Assembly: GCA_050251775.1 (NCBI GenBank)
Contig: JBFWMD010000031.1
Coordinates: 1 to 38,425, forward strand
Source of the DNA: Paucidesulfovibrio sp050251775
GTDB taxonomy: Bacteria > Desulfobacterota > Desulfovibrionia > Desulfovibrionales > Desulfovibrionaceae
Length of the DNA: 38,425 bases
Direction of reading: 5' to 3'
Numbering within the stretch: the stretch's first letter is position 1; every line of letters begins with the position of its first letter. The notes beneath the pieces were generated by a model. It worked only from the letters and a program-made list of their open reading frames with translations, was not told the origin of the DNA and did not search any database. Positions 7,841 through 17,135 of this stretch are shown here, one piece after another. Made by a program: the position numbers and the translations under genes.

Positions 7841-9112
7841 ATGAACAAGCCATTGCGCATCCTGGTGGTTCTTCCCATGTACGGCGGGTCGCTTCCCGTG
7901 GGCGAATTTTGTGCCCAGGCCCTGAAACAGGAAGGGCATCTCGTGGAGGTTTTCCACGCGCCGGAATTTTACGGAGCGTACCGTTGCTTTGAAAATCTCC
8001 GTGTGACCACGGACCGGCTCGACTATCTCCAGAACAGCTATGTGCAACTCGTGTCTCAGGCCGTACTGGCCAAGGTGGAGACCTTTGAGCCGGACATGGT
8101 TCTGGCCCTGGCCCAGGCGCCCATGACCCGTCAGGTGCTCAAGCGGCTGCGTAGCGACAAGGTCCTCACGGCCATGTGGTTTGTGGAGGATTTCCGGCTG
8201 TTCACCTACTGGAAGACCTTTGCTCCCCTCTACGATGTCTTCGCTGTGATCCAGAAGGAGCCTTTTTTCAGCGAACTCATGGCAGTGGGCCAGGAAAACG
8301 CACTCTATCTGCCCCTGGCCGCGCAGCCCGATTTCCACCGCCCCCTGGATCTTTCCGCTGTGGAGCGGCGCAAATGGGGCTCGGAGGTGTCCTTTATGGG
8401 CGCGGGCTACCCCAACCGCCGACTGGCCTTCCGCGAACTGCTCGGTTTTGATTTCAAGATCTGGGGTTCGGACTGGGACGGCGACCACGTACTCGCCCCC
8501 TACCTGCAACTAGGCGGAGCGCGTGTCAGTTCCGAGGAATGCGTGCGCATCTTCAACGCCACAGCCATCAACCTGAACCTGCATTCCAGCGTGCAGGTGG
8601 AGCAACTCGTCAGCCAGGGCGACTTTGTCAATCCGCGCACCTTCGAGGTGGCTTGTTGCGGCGCGTTTCAGCTCGTGGACCAGCGCGGCCTGCTTCCGGA
8701 ATCCTTTGCCGACAAAGAACTGGCAACGTTCACCAGTCTGGAAGAATTGAAAGAAAAGATAGCCTACTATCTTTCGCATCCCGAAGAGCGGCAAGGTGTG
8801 GCGGAAAAGGGCAGGGCGCGGGTTCTGGCCGAACATACCTATGCGCACCGCATGCGCAGCCTGCTGGAGTTTGCCGCTGCACGGATTTCTGGCTGGCCAG
8901 CTCAGCGCAAGCAGTCGGAAACAATATCCAATCTTCCGCCAGAACTGGCCGGAGAGATCGACGCCCTGGTGCAACGGCTGGGGCTGCCCGGTGACGTGGG
9001 CTTCGAGGATCTGGTCTGGGCAGTGCGCAAGCAGAGCGGTTCGCTTTCCGGCCTGGAAACCGCGTTGCTCTTTCTTGACGAGTGGAAAAAGCTCTATGCG
9101 CCGGGAAAGTGA
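7841..9112 (+). CDS. CgeB-like glycosyltransferase
   Basis: This 423-residue protein starts with a Rossmann-type strand (LRILVVLPMYGG). It contains MWFVEDFRLFTYW, then SFMGAGYPNRR, NLNLHSSV and FVNPRTFEVACCGAFQLVD, which are typical of the CgeB/DUF3880 glycosyltransferase group with its C-terminal Glyco_trans_1_2 domain. The last about 75 residues form an extra alpha-helical tail. The protein is soluble, with no signal peptide. It lies 33 bp after the GT9 gene, so the two likely act on the same surface glycan or glycoprotein (in motile Desulfovibrio, flagellin is one candidate). Only the family is firm; donor and acceptor are unknown. Confidence 0.83.
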   Translation: MNKPLRILVVLPMYGGSLPVGEFCAQALKQEGHLVEVFHAPEFYGAYRCFENLRVTTDRLDYLQNSYVQLVSQAVLAKVETFEPDMVLALAQAPMTRQVLKRLRSDKVLTAMWFVEDFRLFTYWKTFAPLYDVFAVIQKEPFFSELMAVGQENALYLPLAAQPDFHRPLDLSAVERRKWGSEVSFMGAGYPNRRLAFRELLGFDFKIWGSDWDGDHVLAPYLQLGGARVSSEECVRIFNATAINLNLHSSVQVEQLVSQGDFVNPRTFEVACCGAFQLVDQRGLLPESFADKELATFTSLEELKEKIAYYLSHPEERQGVAEKGRARVLAEHTYAHRMRSLLEFAAARISGWPAQRKQSETISNLPPELAGEIDALVQRLGLPGDVGFEDLVWAVRKQSGSLSGLETALLFLDEWKKLYAPGK

Positions 9113-9147
9113 GCTGGCACGATGCGTAACCTTGCTAAAACACGGGG

Positions 9148-10386
9148 TCAGCGTCGGGGAATCTTGAGGGAGCGCAAATGTCCCTTGAGCCAGACCAACA
9201 GCCGGGGTTCGGCCCCCTGGTCCTTGGGCTCGTAGAAACGCCGTTCCGCAAGAGTGTCCGGAAGGTAGCGCTGGTTGACCCAAGCGCCGGGAAAGGAATG
9301 CGGATACTGGTAGTTGCGACCGTAGCCCCATTCCTTTTGCAGTGAGGTGCTGGCGTTGCGCAGATGCAGTGGAACCGGCTGCATGCCGCTCTGCCGGACC
9401 TCCTTCTGGACATTGGCGTAGGCCGCGTACGTGGAATTGCTCTTGGGAGCCAGCGCGAGATAGACTGCGGTTTCGGCCAGGGGGATGCGCCCCTCGGGCA
9501 TGCCCACCGCGTCCACAGCCTGGTGGCAGGCCACGGCCAGGGGCAGGGCCTGCGGATCGGCCAGCCCCACGTCCTCGCTGGCGGAGATGATCAGCCTGCG
9601 GGTCACGAACCGAGGGTCCTCCCCGGATTCCAGCAGACAGGCCAGATAGTAGAGTGCCGCGTCCGGATCGCTGCCGCGAATGGATTTGATCAGGGCGGAG
9701 GCCAGCTCATAGTGGGAATCGCCGCCGCGATCCCCGCGAACGATCACCTCGGGCAGGCTCTTGGCCAGTTCCTCGGGCACGCGCTTTTCCGCGGGCAGGG
9801 CCAGGGTGTATTCCAGGAGATTCAACAGGCTCCGGGCATCGCCTCCGGCCATGGCGCAGAGGTAGTCACGGGCCTCGTCCGAAAGTTCGGTTTCCATTTC
9901 CTTTTCGCCCCGGCGAACCACCTCGGCCAGTTCCTCGCGGCTCAACCCCCGGAGCCGCAGCACATGCAGCCGCGAAAGCAATTGCCGGGTGATGCTGAAG
10001 GACGGATTTTCCGTGGTAGTGGCGATGAGGGTCAGTTCGCCGCTCTCCAGTCCCGGCAAAAAGAAATCCTGCTGCGCTTTGGAAAAGCGGTGCAATTCGT
10101 CCAGGATAAGCAGGTTGTAGCCCGTCATCATTTTGCGCAAGGTGGGCAAGCCCGCTTCCGGAGCGCTGACGCGCACAAAGGGCCGGCCCGTGGCCTGGGC
10201 CAGGAGCAGAGCCAGGGTGGATTTGCCGCAGCCGGGCGGGCCAAAAAAAAGCAGGCTCGGCAGGCGCTTGACGCGCAAAAACGCCTCCACGCGCTCGCGC
10301 AGATGGGGCTGGCCCACGAATTGGTCCATGGTCTTGGGCCGAATCCGGTCCGCCAGGGGTTGGTTCTCGGTCAAGTGGAGTTGCAT
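9148..10386 (-). CDS. rarA: Replication-associated recombination AAA+ ATPase RarA (MgsA)
   Basis: This 412-residue AAA+ protein is related to clamp-loader ATPases and acts at stalled replication forks. It shows Walker A GPPGCGKST (49-57), Walker B LLILDELHRF (Asp96-Glu97), sensor 1 region ATTTENPSF (122-130) and the RarA C-terminal tetramerisation region (NASTSLQKEWGYGRNYQYPH). The N-terminal PLADRIRPKTMDQFVGQ is the family signature. It is the last gene of the minus-strand run and starts 11 bp after rsmE. It converges with the CgeB-like gene, with only 35 bp between and no obvious hairpin terminator. Confidence 0.94.
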   Translation of the reverse strand: MQLHLTENQPLADRIRPKTMDQFVGQPHLRERVEAFLRVKRLPSLLFFGPPGCGKSTLALLLAQATGRPFVRVSAPEAGLPTLRKMMTGYNLLILDELHRFSKAQQDFFLPGLESGELTLIATTTENPSFSITRQLLSRLHVLRLRGLSREELAEVVRRGEKEMETELSDEARDYLCAMAGGDARSLLNLLEYTLALPAEKRVPEELAKSLPEVIVRGDRGGDSHYELASALIKSIRGSDPDAALYYLACLLESGEDPRFVTRRLIISASEDVGLADPQALPLAVACHQAVDAVGMPEGRIPLAETAVYLALAPKSNSTYAAYANVQKEVRQSGMQPVPLHLRNASTSLQKEWGYGRNYQYPHSFPGAWVNQRYLPDTLAERRFYEPKDQGAEPRLLVWLKGHLRSLKIPRR

Positions 10387-10397
10387 GGGCGATTCCG

Positions 10398-11147
10398 TCA
10401 GTTTTCCGCGCGTTGTGCGCCGTAAAAGGCCAGGGAAAGACAGTGCAGCGCCGCTGTTTCCCAGCGCAACACACTCTTCCCGAGGGTCACTGGCTCAAAT
10501 CCGCCCCGCGTCAGCCGGTCCACTTCCTCGGGTTCCAGGCCTCCCTCCGGGCCGAGCACGGCCAGACAGCGTCCCTGGCAGAGCCCCGGACTGATCATGG
10601 ACGGACGCAGCAAAACCGAGGCCGCCGAGGATTCCCAGAGCAGAAAACGACGCGTGAAACCCTGACCGAATGCCAGCAGGCCGTCCAAACCGCCGGAAAG
10701 ACAGGCCAGTTCCGGCAGCCACGGGTTTCCGCATTGCTTGGCCGACTGGATCAGTTTTTCCTGCCAGGAATCCTTGACCAAGGGCGGTTCTCCCTGGCTG
10801 CGGGCCGCGCGCCAGAAGGCGATGCCGTCCGCGCAAAGCTCCACGCTTTTCTCCAGGAGCCAGCCTCGGCGGGAAGACTTGTTCCAGCCCAGGGCAAGGG
10901 TCAGGCCCGCCTGGGAGCGGGGATGTTCCGCAATATGTTGCACCCGGAGCCGGGCGGTCTTCTTGCCGCCGGGCAGCAGTTCAAAAAGTCCGTCCCGGCC
11001 CAGGCCGTCGAAAAGCCGAACCACGCTTCCAGTGGGTGTGCGCAGGACCTGAAGCATGTGCTTGGCTTCAGTCCCCTCCAGCAGGACCTCGCCCTCCGGA
11101 CCGGGCCAGCGGTCCGGGGGCAGGTGAAAAGAATTCAAGCGGCTCAT
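10398..11147 (-). CDS. rsmE: 16S rRNA m3U1498 methyltransferase
   Basis: RsmE methylates N3 of U1498 in 16S rRNA using S-adenosylmethionine. The 249-residue protein has the N-terminal PUA-like part with HMLQVLRTPTG. The knotted SPOUT motifs are LGPEGGLEPEEVD and LGKSVLRWETAALHCLSL, the family's best signature. The region between them is more divergent than in enterobacteria. It is flanked by lysA (23 bp upstream) and rarA (11 bp downstream), all on the same strand. Confidence 0.94.
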   Translation of the reverse strand: MSRLNSFHLPPDRWPGPEGEVLLEGTEAKHMLQVLRTPTGSVVRLFDGLGRDGLFELLPGGKKTARLRVQHIAEHPRSQAGLTLALGWNKSSRRGWLLEKSVELCADGIAFWRAARSQGEPPLVKDSWQEKLIQSAKQCGNPWLPELACLSGGLDGLLAFGQGFTRRFLLWESSAASVLLRPSMISPGLCQGRCLAVLGPEGGLEPEEVDRLTRGGFEPVTLGKSVLRWETAALHCLSLAFYGAQRAEN

Positions 11148-11170
11148 GGCGCGGCCTTTCGGGTTCGAGG

Positions 11171-12409
11171 CTACAGTTCCAGGGCCACGAGGTCTTCATA
11201 GGACTCGCGGCGTCGCGCCACCTTGACCCGGTCGCCGTCCACAATCAGCTCTGCGGCCCTGGGCCGGGAATTGTAGTTCGAAGACATGGTGAAGCCGTAG
11301 GCTCCGGCGGAGAAAACCGCCAGCAGTTCGCCCTGTTTGATCTCCGGCAGTTCGCGCTCGCGGGCCAGAAAATCGCTCGACTCGCAGATGGGGCCGACCA
11401 CATCGTAGTTCTGCGCAGCCCGGCCATGCTGGACCACTTCCCCGATGCCGTGGAAGGACTGGTACAGGGCGGGCCGGATCAGGTCGTTCATGGCCGCGTC
11501 CACAATGACGAAGTTCTTGCTCGGCGTGCTTTTGAGGTACTGGGCCTCGGCCACGAGAATGCCCATGTTGCCGGCAATGACCCGGCCCGGCTCCAAAATC
11601 AACGTCAGGGGCAGGCCCTTGATGGACTCGGCCAGTGCCTTACCGAAGGTCTCGGGGTGGGGCGGTTCCTCCTGGTCATAGGTGATGCCCAGGCCGCCGC
11701 CGAGATCGAGGTAGCGGATGTCGATGCCCATTTCCCGAAGTTCCCGATAAAATGCGAGGATTTTCTCCAGCGCCTCCAGGAAGGGCTCAATGGTCGTGAG
11801 CTGGGAGCCGATGTGGCAGTCGATGCCCACGGGGTCGATGCCGGGAAGCTTCTGGGCCAGGGCATACGCAGCACGGGAGTGCTCGATATCCAAGCCGAAC
11901 TTGTTCTTTTTCATGCCCGTGGAAATGTACGGATGGGTCTTGGGATCCACGTCCGGGTTGAGGCGGAAGCTGACCCGCGCAACCTTGCCCATGTCCAGGG
12001 CGATCTCGTTGATGCGCTCCAGTTCCGGCATGGACTCCACATTGAACATCAAGATGTCGGCCTCCAGGGCCTCGCGGATCTCGTGGGCCTTTTTGCCCAC
12101 GCCGGAATAGACGATCTTGCTGCCCGGAACCCCGGCCTTGAGCGCGCGGAAAAGTTCACCGCCGGAAACAATGTCCATACCGCCGCCCATTTCCGCCATC
12201 AGGCGCAGCACGCCGATGTTGGAGTTGGCCTTGACCGAAAAGCAGGTCAGGTGCTCCAGGCCGTCAAAGGCCGAATCAAACGCCTTGAAATGGCGGCGGA
12301 TGGTCGAAGCGGAATAGACATACAGCGGGGTTCCGTAGTCCTCGGCCAGCTTGGTTACCGGCACTTCCTCGGCATAGAGTTCGCCGTTTCTGTATTCGAA
12401 ATGATTCAT
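11171..12409 (-). CDS. lysA: Diaminopimelate decarboxylase
   Basis: LysA converts meso-diaminopimelate to L-lysine with pyridoxal phosphate. The fold III motifs are present: the PLP lysine Lys60 in FSVKANSN, HIGSQL, the glycine-rich phosphate loop LGGGLG, EPGR, and the catalytic cysteine motif GPICESSD near residue 340. Its length of 412 is normal. AAAGGAG lies 10 bp before the ATG at 12409. Together with dapL at 21664 it points to lysine and cell-wall mDAP synthesis by the aminotransferase variant of the pathway. The 60 bp before it hold nothing clear. Confidence 0.96.
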   Translation of the reverse strand: MNHFEYRNGELYAEEVPVTKLAEDYGTPLYVYSASTIRRHFKAFDSAFDGLEHLTCFSVKANSNIGVLRLMAEMGGGMDIVSGGELFRALKAGVPGSKIVYSGVGKKAHEIREALEADILMFNVESMPELERINEIALDMGKVARVSFRLNPDVDPKTHPYISTGMKKNKFGLDIEHSRAAYALAQKLPGIDPVGIDCHIGSQLTTIEPFLEALEKILAFYRELREMGIDIRYLDLGGGLGITYDQEEPPHPETFGKALAESIKGLPLTLILEPGRVIAGNMGILVAEAQYLKSTPSKNFVIVDAAMNDLIRPALYQSFHGIGEVVQHGRAAQNYDVVGPICESSDFLARERELPEIKQGELLAVFSAGAYGFTMSSNYNSRPRAAELIVDGDRVKVARRRESYEDLVALEL

Positions 12410-12469
12410 GTCGTTGCGGCTCCTTTTCTATCGTATGCCATGTTTGTTCAGGTTGCCCCGTGTTTCGAC

Positions 12470-12904
12470 TCAGGGCGCTGAAATGAGCAGCTTGCTGCGC
12501 ACGGGTTGCAGCGTGCGCAGGGTGCTGTGGCCCACCAGCCGGAATTTGTATTCACGCGCCGGATCGATGTCGCAAACAACCAGCCGGACGTAGGGGCCGA
12601 TTTCCTCATATCCGGAATCGCCCCGGCCAAGATCCACAAGGCGGTCGGGACTGAACGGACATTCGGCGCAGCCACCGTCCGGTCCGAGGCTTTCCAGTTG
12701 AACCGTGACCGAAGCGAGATTTTTGTATGCGCCCTCCAGTCTGCCTTCGATGACGAGACAACTTCCCTGGCGCTCGGCCGTGACCAGACGCCAGAGAAAC
12801 TGGTCATCGGCGTTTTGGGGCTGGGGCCAGTCCTTGTAGCCCAATGCGCAGGCCGAAAGCAAAATGCAGACGAGGCCGATGCAGCCCAGGCACTTGCGGG
12901 ACAT
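12470..12904 (-). CDS. Predicted outer-membrane or periplasmic lipoprotein, unknown function
   Basis: The 144-residue product has a signal sequence with a lipobox LSAC, making Cys19 the predicted lipidated residue. The mature part contains a GPDGGCAECPF segment with two cysteines and ends in a beta-rich region (RLVVCDIDPAREYKFRLVGHS). The family is not recognised. It starts 19 bp after mutS and precedes lysA, so it is probably read from the same message. Confidence 0.75.
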   Translation of the reverse strand: MSRKCLGCIGLVCILLSACALGYKDWPQPQNADDQFLWRLVTAERQGSCLVIEGRLEGAYKNLASVTVQLESLGPDGGCAECPFSPDRLVDLGRGDSGYEEIGPYVRLVVCDIDPAREYKFRLVGHSTLRTLQPVRSKLLISAP

Positions 12905-12923
12905 TCGTCGCCTCCCGTGTCGG

Positions 12924-15551
12924 TTAGGTATGGGTCCGCTTCCACTGATGCAGAATGGTCAAGGCCTGGAGCGGAGTCAAGTCGTTCAGGTCCAGGGCGC
13001 GCAATTCTTCCAGCAGAGGATGCTCCTGGGGTTCTTCCGGTGCGGCGGCAGGCGGCGGACACATGCCGGGCAGCAAGGTCTGGGAGGCCCGTTCTACAGA
13101 TCGAGCGCGCTCGCCGCCGCTTTTTTCCTCCAGCCGGGCCAGAAGCTCGCGCGCCCGCTGAACCACGGGCATGGGCACTCCGGCTAGCCGCGCCACTTCG
13201 ATGCCGTAGCTCTTGTCCGCCGGGCCGGGAATCAGCTTGCGCAGAAACACGATGTCGCCCTTCCATTCCTTGACCGCGATGTTCAGGTTGCGCAAGCCGT
13301 CAATGCGGCCTTCCAGAGAGGTCAATTCATGGTAGTGGGTGGCGAAGAGGGTGCGGATGCCGCCCTTGGCTCGGCGGGAAAGCTCTTCCACCACGGCCCA
13401 GGCCAGAGCCAGTCCATCAAAGGTGCTCGTGCCCCGGCCTATCTCGTCAAGAATGACGAGGCTGCGCCGGGTGGCCAGACGCAGAATCCGCGCGGTTTCC
13501 ATCATCTCGACCATGAAGGTGGATTGTCCCTGGCTGAGATTGTCGGACGCGCCTACCCGGGAAAAAATCCGGTCCGCCAGCCCGAGCCGGGCCTTGCGCG
13601 CGGGCACGAAGGAACCGATCTGGGCCAGGATGAGGATGATGGCGGCCTGACGCAGCACCGTGGACTTGCCCGCCATGTTCGGGCCGGTGATCAGCAGGAT
13701 GCGGCGTTCAGGCGTGATGGTCAGGGAGTTGGGGATATAATTTCCGCCCACGGCCGCCTCCACCACAGGATGCCTGCCGTCCTCGATCTCCATGTCCATG
13801 CCTTCGTGCAGTTCGGGCGCGGTCCAGGCCTGTGCCCGGGCCGCCTCGGCCAGCCCTTGCCAGTAATCCAGAGCGGCCAGGGCTCCGGCCATGAACATGA
13901 ATCGCTCCCTGGCCTGGGACAGGGTCTCGCGTAACTCAATGAAAAGATTATATTCCAAGCTCTTACGCTCGTCCGAGGCGGAAAGGAGGCGCTCCTCCAT
14001 CTCCTTGAGCGCCGTGGTCACGTAGCGTTCGCAATTGACCAGGGTCTGGCGACGGATGAAATGTTCCGGAATCTGTCCGGAATAGGCCTTGGAAACTTCA
14101 AGATAGTAGCCGAAGACCCGGTTGTAGCCCAGTTTGAGCTTGGGGATGCCGCATTCATCCCGTTCCTTTTCGAGTAGGCGCTGAATCGCGGCTTCGCCGT
14201 GTTCCGTAAGTTCGATCAGTTCATCCAGGTCGGACCGGTAGCCCACGCGAAACAACCCGCCATCGGTGATCTGCGGAGGCGGGGAATCAGCCAGGGCGCT
14301 TGCGAGCAGCTCCGCCAAATCCTCCAGGGAATCCCAATGGCCGAGCAGTTCCCCCAGGGCCGGGGAGGGCGCTTCAGCTGCCAGCAGCAGTTTTTGTATA
14401 GCCGGCAATGCTTCCAGGCTGCGCCGCAGGGCCAGCAGATCCTTGGGCGTGGCCCGGCCCAGGGTGACCCGCGTGGTCAGCCGTTCCACATCGTAGACCG
14501 CATCCAGGAGACGGCGCAAATCCGCACGCAGACCGTCGCGATCCGCAAAAAAAGACACGCTTTCACGGCAGGCGCGGATGGGGCCGAGTTCGCGCCAGGG
14601 ACGCTTGAGCCGTTCCTCCAGAAGCCTTCCGCCCATGGGGGTCATGGTCTGGTCCAGCACACTCCAAAGTGTGCCGCGTCCGGTTCGGCCATCCAGCCGC
14701 CGGAAAATCTCCAGATTGCGCTCCGTGACCTCGTCCAGAAGCAGGTGTCGCGAAAGATTGAGCAGCTTGAACTCGCCGAGGTGGTCCATTTTGCGCAGCT
14801 GGGTTTCGCGAAGATAAAACAGCTGGGCGCCACAGGCCCGGACCAGTTCAGGACTGCTCTTGAGATCCAGGGTTTCCAGGTTGTCCACACCCTGATTCTC
14901 AAGGAGCGCGCGCCGGGACGTTTCCGGATCAAAATGGGGCAAGAGCGGGAGGTAGGTCACGCGCGAGGCAAGATCTGAAAATGTTCCGGGCAGTTCCATC
15001 CCCTTGGGCAGGAGGAGTTCGCTGGGCTCGGCCTTAACGGCCCACTGCCAGAGTTCCTCCTCCCGACGGGAGGTCAGCCCGCTCCAAGCGCCCGTGGAAA
15101 AATCCAGCCAGGCCAGGCCGCCTTGCCCGGCGTCCGCATCCCAGAGCAACGCCGCGAGATAGTTGTGGGATTTTGCGGGCAGGCTGTCGTCCTCGGAGAG
15201 CGTGCCAGGGGTGAGCACGCGAATAATCTCCCGCTTGACCAGTCCCTTGGCCTGCCTGGGGTCTTCGACCTGATCGCAGACCGCGACCTTGTAGCCCTTG
15301 GCCAAAAGTTGGGTCAGATAGCCCTGCACCGCGTGGTGCGGCACACCGCACATGGGCGTCTTGTTCTCCGAACTCGGATTGCGGCAGGTCAGAGCGATTT
15401 GCAGTTCACGGGACGCGATTTCAGCGTCCTCGAAAAACACCTCGAAAAAATCGCCCATGCGGTAAAAGAGCAGCTCATCCGGATGCTGCTCTTTGACCTG
15501 GAGGTAGTGCTCCAGCATGGGGGTGAGCTTTTTGGGTGTCTGTGAACTCAT
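12924..15551 (-). CDS. mutS: DNA mismatch repair protein MutS
   Basis: MutS recognises base mismatches and small loops and signals to MutL. The 875-residue form starting at 15551 has the mismatch-reading Phe-x-Glu motif (F35-F36-E37 in GDFFEVF). The Walker A motif GPNMAGKST is at about 623-631, with the ABC-type DNSSQG-like ASDNLSQGQSTFMVEM and LDEIGRGTSTFDG following, then FATHYHEL. The tail has a Pro/Ala-rich linker and the C-terminal helical end. I prefer the ATG at 15551 (MSSQTPKK), 10 bp after the lapB-like stop, over an extension to 15623 that would overlap that gene. Its company with lapAB-like genes is unusual outside this lineage. Confidence 0.96.
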   Translation of the reverse strand: MSSQTPKKLTPMLEHYLQVKEQHPDELLFYRMGDFFEVFFEDAEIASRELQIALTCRNPSSENKTPMCGVPHHAVQGYLTQLLAKGYKVAVCDQVEDPRQAKGLVKREIIRVLTPGTLSEDDSLPAKSHNYLAALLWDADAGQGGLAWLDFSTGAWSGLTSRREEELWQWAVKAEPSELLLPKGMELPGTFSDLASRVTYLPLLPHFDPETSRRALLENQGVDNLETLDLKSSPELVRACGAQLFYLRETQLRKMDHLGEFKLLNLSRHLLLDEVTERNLEIFRRLDGRTGRGTLWSVLDQTMTPMGGRLLEERLKRPWRELGPIRACRESVSFFADRDGLRADLRRLLDAVYDVERLTTRVTLGRATPKDLLALRRSLEALPAIQKLLLAAEAPSPALGELLGHWDSLEDLAELLASALADSPPPQITDGGLFRVGYRSDLDELIELTEHGEAAIQRLLEKERDECGIPKLKLGYNRVFGYYLEVSKAYSGQIPEHFIRRQTLVNCERYVTTALKEMEERLLSASDERKSLEYNLFIELRETLSQARERFMFMAGALAALDYWQGLAEAARAQAWTAPELHEGMDMEIEDGRHPVVEAAVGGNYIPNSLTITPERRILLITGPNMAGKSTVLRQAAIILILAQIGSFVPARKARLGLADRIFSRVGASDNLSQGQSTFMVEMMETARILRLATRRSLVILDEIGRGTSTFDGLALAWAVVEELSRRAKGGIRTLFATHYHELTSLEGRIDGLRNLNIAVKEWKGDIVFLRKLIPGPADKSYGIEVARLAGVPMPVVQRARELLARLEEKSGGERARSVERASQTLLPGMCPPPAAAPEEPQEHPLLEELRALDLNDLTPLQALTILHQWKRTHT

Positions 15552-15561
15552 CGGTTCCGAG

Positions 15562-16737
15562 TCAGTCGTCAATGCTGGAACGGAAGGTGATGGAGTGCCA
15601 GCTCTTGCAGCGCGGGCAGACAAAGAAAAGCGTGTCCCGCTTCAGGCCGCAACGCTTGCAGACGAATCGCTTCACGCTCCGGGCCTTGTCGATGAAGAAG
15701 CCGAGCTGTTCGTCGAAGAACGGAGTCAGGGTCTGGTCTTGGCGGGCGAGGTTGAAGAGTTCGAGCCGCGCAAGCCAGAAACTCCGGTCCAGACTCAGGG
15801 CGCGTTCCAGCCAGGAGCGGGCCACGGCATGGTAGCCGCTGGCGAGCAGCAGCATGGCGCCGTAATAACTGAGCATGGCGTTGGGCTGACGCTCGTCGAG
15901 CACCGGGATGATCTCCCGTTTGAGCTCGTCGTCCGTGAGTCCGCCGGACCGTGCCGGCTCCGGACATTCCTCTCCGTCGCAGGAACCGTCGTCCGGGGGC
16001 AGAGCGGCGGCGCGCCATTGACGCACATGCTCCATCAGCCCCTCCAGCACGGCAAAGCACATTTCCCCGGACACGCTGTCCAGGGCTTCACGCATGGCCT
16101 TGCCGAAAAGATCGGCGTCATCACGGTCATGCAGTTGGATCAACCGTTCCAGCCAAGCTTCCACAGAGCCGGGGTAGGCCTTGAGCGCCTGTTTGAGGCT
16201 GCGGTCCGCGTGGGAATTGCGCCCGTTGCGGCGTTCCTCCTGGGACAGGCGCACCAGGTAATGCGCCTGGGCCGGAGGGAATTCCAGTTCGCCATAGAGA
16301 CGGGCGGCCTGCGCAAAATCATTACCCTGTGCCGCCAGACGGGCGCGCTCCAGCAGCAGGCTCGCGGTGCGGCCACCCAGCCGCTCGGCTTCTTCCAGAG
16401 CCTTGGCCGCTCTGTCCAGAAAACCGCCGCGACGAAAATCCCGCCCCAGTTCGTAATAGGCCCGAGCCTTGAACTCGGAGGCCAGTCCTGGCCGGACGAT
16501 GATATTGTTGCGAATCTGGATGGCGCGTTCGATTTCGCCCTGGGAGCGGTAAAGACTGCCCAGCGCGAGATAAATTTCCACCACCTCGGAGTTGTTTCGG
16601 ACCACCTTGCTCAGCTCGTCGATGGCCGCCTTGGTATCCAGGCTGGAAGCGATGTCGAAACGCCCTTCCGGCTGGGTCAGATCCGGCAGTCGATCTTCGT
16701 CCTGGGACTTGCGTGAACCGAACAGATAACGCAACAA
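15562..16737 (-). CDS. LapB (YciM)-like TPR protein with C-terminal zinc ribbon
   Basis: The 391-residue protein is mostly tetratricopeptide-like helical repeats (about 30-340). It ends in a rubredoxin-type metal site with two CxxC pairs (FVCKRCG and FVCPRCKSWHS). That combination, directly after a LapA-domain gene, is the hallmark of LapB, which in E. coli recruits LpxC to FtsH and controls lipopolysaccharide synthesis. E. coli LapB has an N-terminal membrane anchor; here MLRYLFGSRKSQDEDR shows none, so any membrane link may come from the LapA-like partner. An acidic insertion near residues 250-265 (DDGSCDGEECPEP) is odd. Confidence 0.8.
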   Translation of the reverse strand: MLRYLFGSRKSQDEDRLPDLTQPEGRFDIASSLDTKAAIDELSKVVRNNSEVVEIYLALGSLYRSQGEIERAIQIRNNIIVRPGLASEFKARAYYELGRDFRRGGFLDRAAKALEEAERLGGRTASLLLERARLAAQGNDFAQAARLYGELEFPPAQAHYLVRLSQEERRNGRNSHADRSLKQALKAYPGSVEAWLERLIQLHDRDDADLFGKAMREALDSVSGEMCFAVLEGLMEHVRQWRAAALPPDDGSCDGEECPEPARSGGLTDDELKREIIPVLDERQPNAMLSYYGAMLLLASGYHAVARSWLERALSLDRSFWLARLELFNLARQDQTLTPFFDEQLGFFIDKARSVKRFVCKRCGLKRDTLFFVCPRCKSWHSITFRSSIDD

Positions 16738-16747
16738 GACGGCCCCC

Positions 16748-17122
16748 TTAGTTGTTTTCTTCCTGTGGCTGCGCGGAGGAAGAATCCGTATCGAACCCGT
16801 TGGGATAGGTGGTGTCGTTCAACGGCAGATTGCGCAGGGAATTGAGTTCCTGTTCCAGGCTGCGCATTTTCTTGTTGCAGGCGCGGAGCTGGCGGGTGGA
16901 ACCGATCTTCTCGACCACGAAATAAAGCAGACTGAGCACCACGCCGAGGGAGAACGCACCCACGACCACGGCATAGAGCGGGATGCCCGATCCCACAAAC
17001 TTGATCACGTAGAGGTCGAGCTTGATGTTCAGCATGGCGGTGAACTGCGCGTCGTTCTGCATGAAGAAAAGAACGCCCACAGCAACGCAAAGCGCCAGGA
17101 TGGCCAGCTTGACGTAGCGCAT
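16748..17122 (-). CDS. LapA-domain (DUF1049) inner-membrane protein
   Basis: This 124-residue protein has two membrane helices (about residues 4-20 and 46-70) separated by a short loop (FFMQNDAQFTAMLNIK). A cytoplasmic coiled-coil follows (about 75-98) and then an acidic, Gln/Ser-rich tail. That layout is the LapA/YciS domain. GAGGGAG lies five bases before the ATG. It sits 10 bp before the LapB-like gene, and in E. coli LapA and LapB act together as lipopolysaccharide assembly factors, so the pair is likely functional here too. Confidence 0.8.
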   Translation of the reverse strand: MRYVKLAILALCVAVGVLFFMQNDAQFTAMLNIKLDLYVIKFVGSGIPLYAVVVGAFSLGVVLSLLYFVVEKIGSTRQLRACNKKMRSLEQELNSLRNLPLNDTTYPNGFDTDSSSAQPQEENN

Positions 17123-17135
17123 TGTTTCTCCCTCG

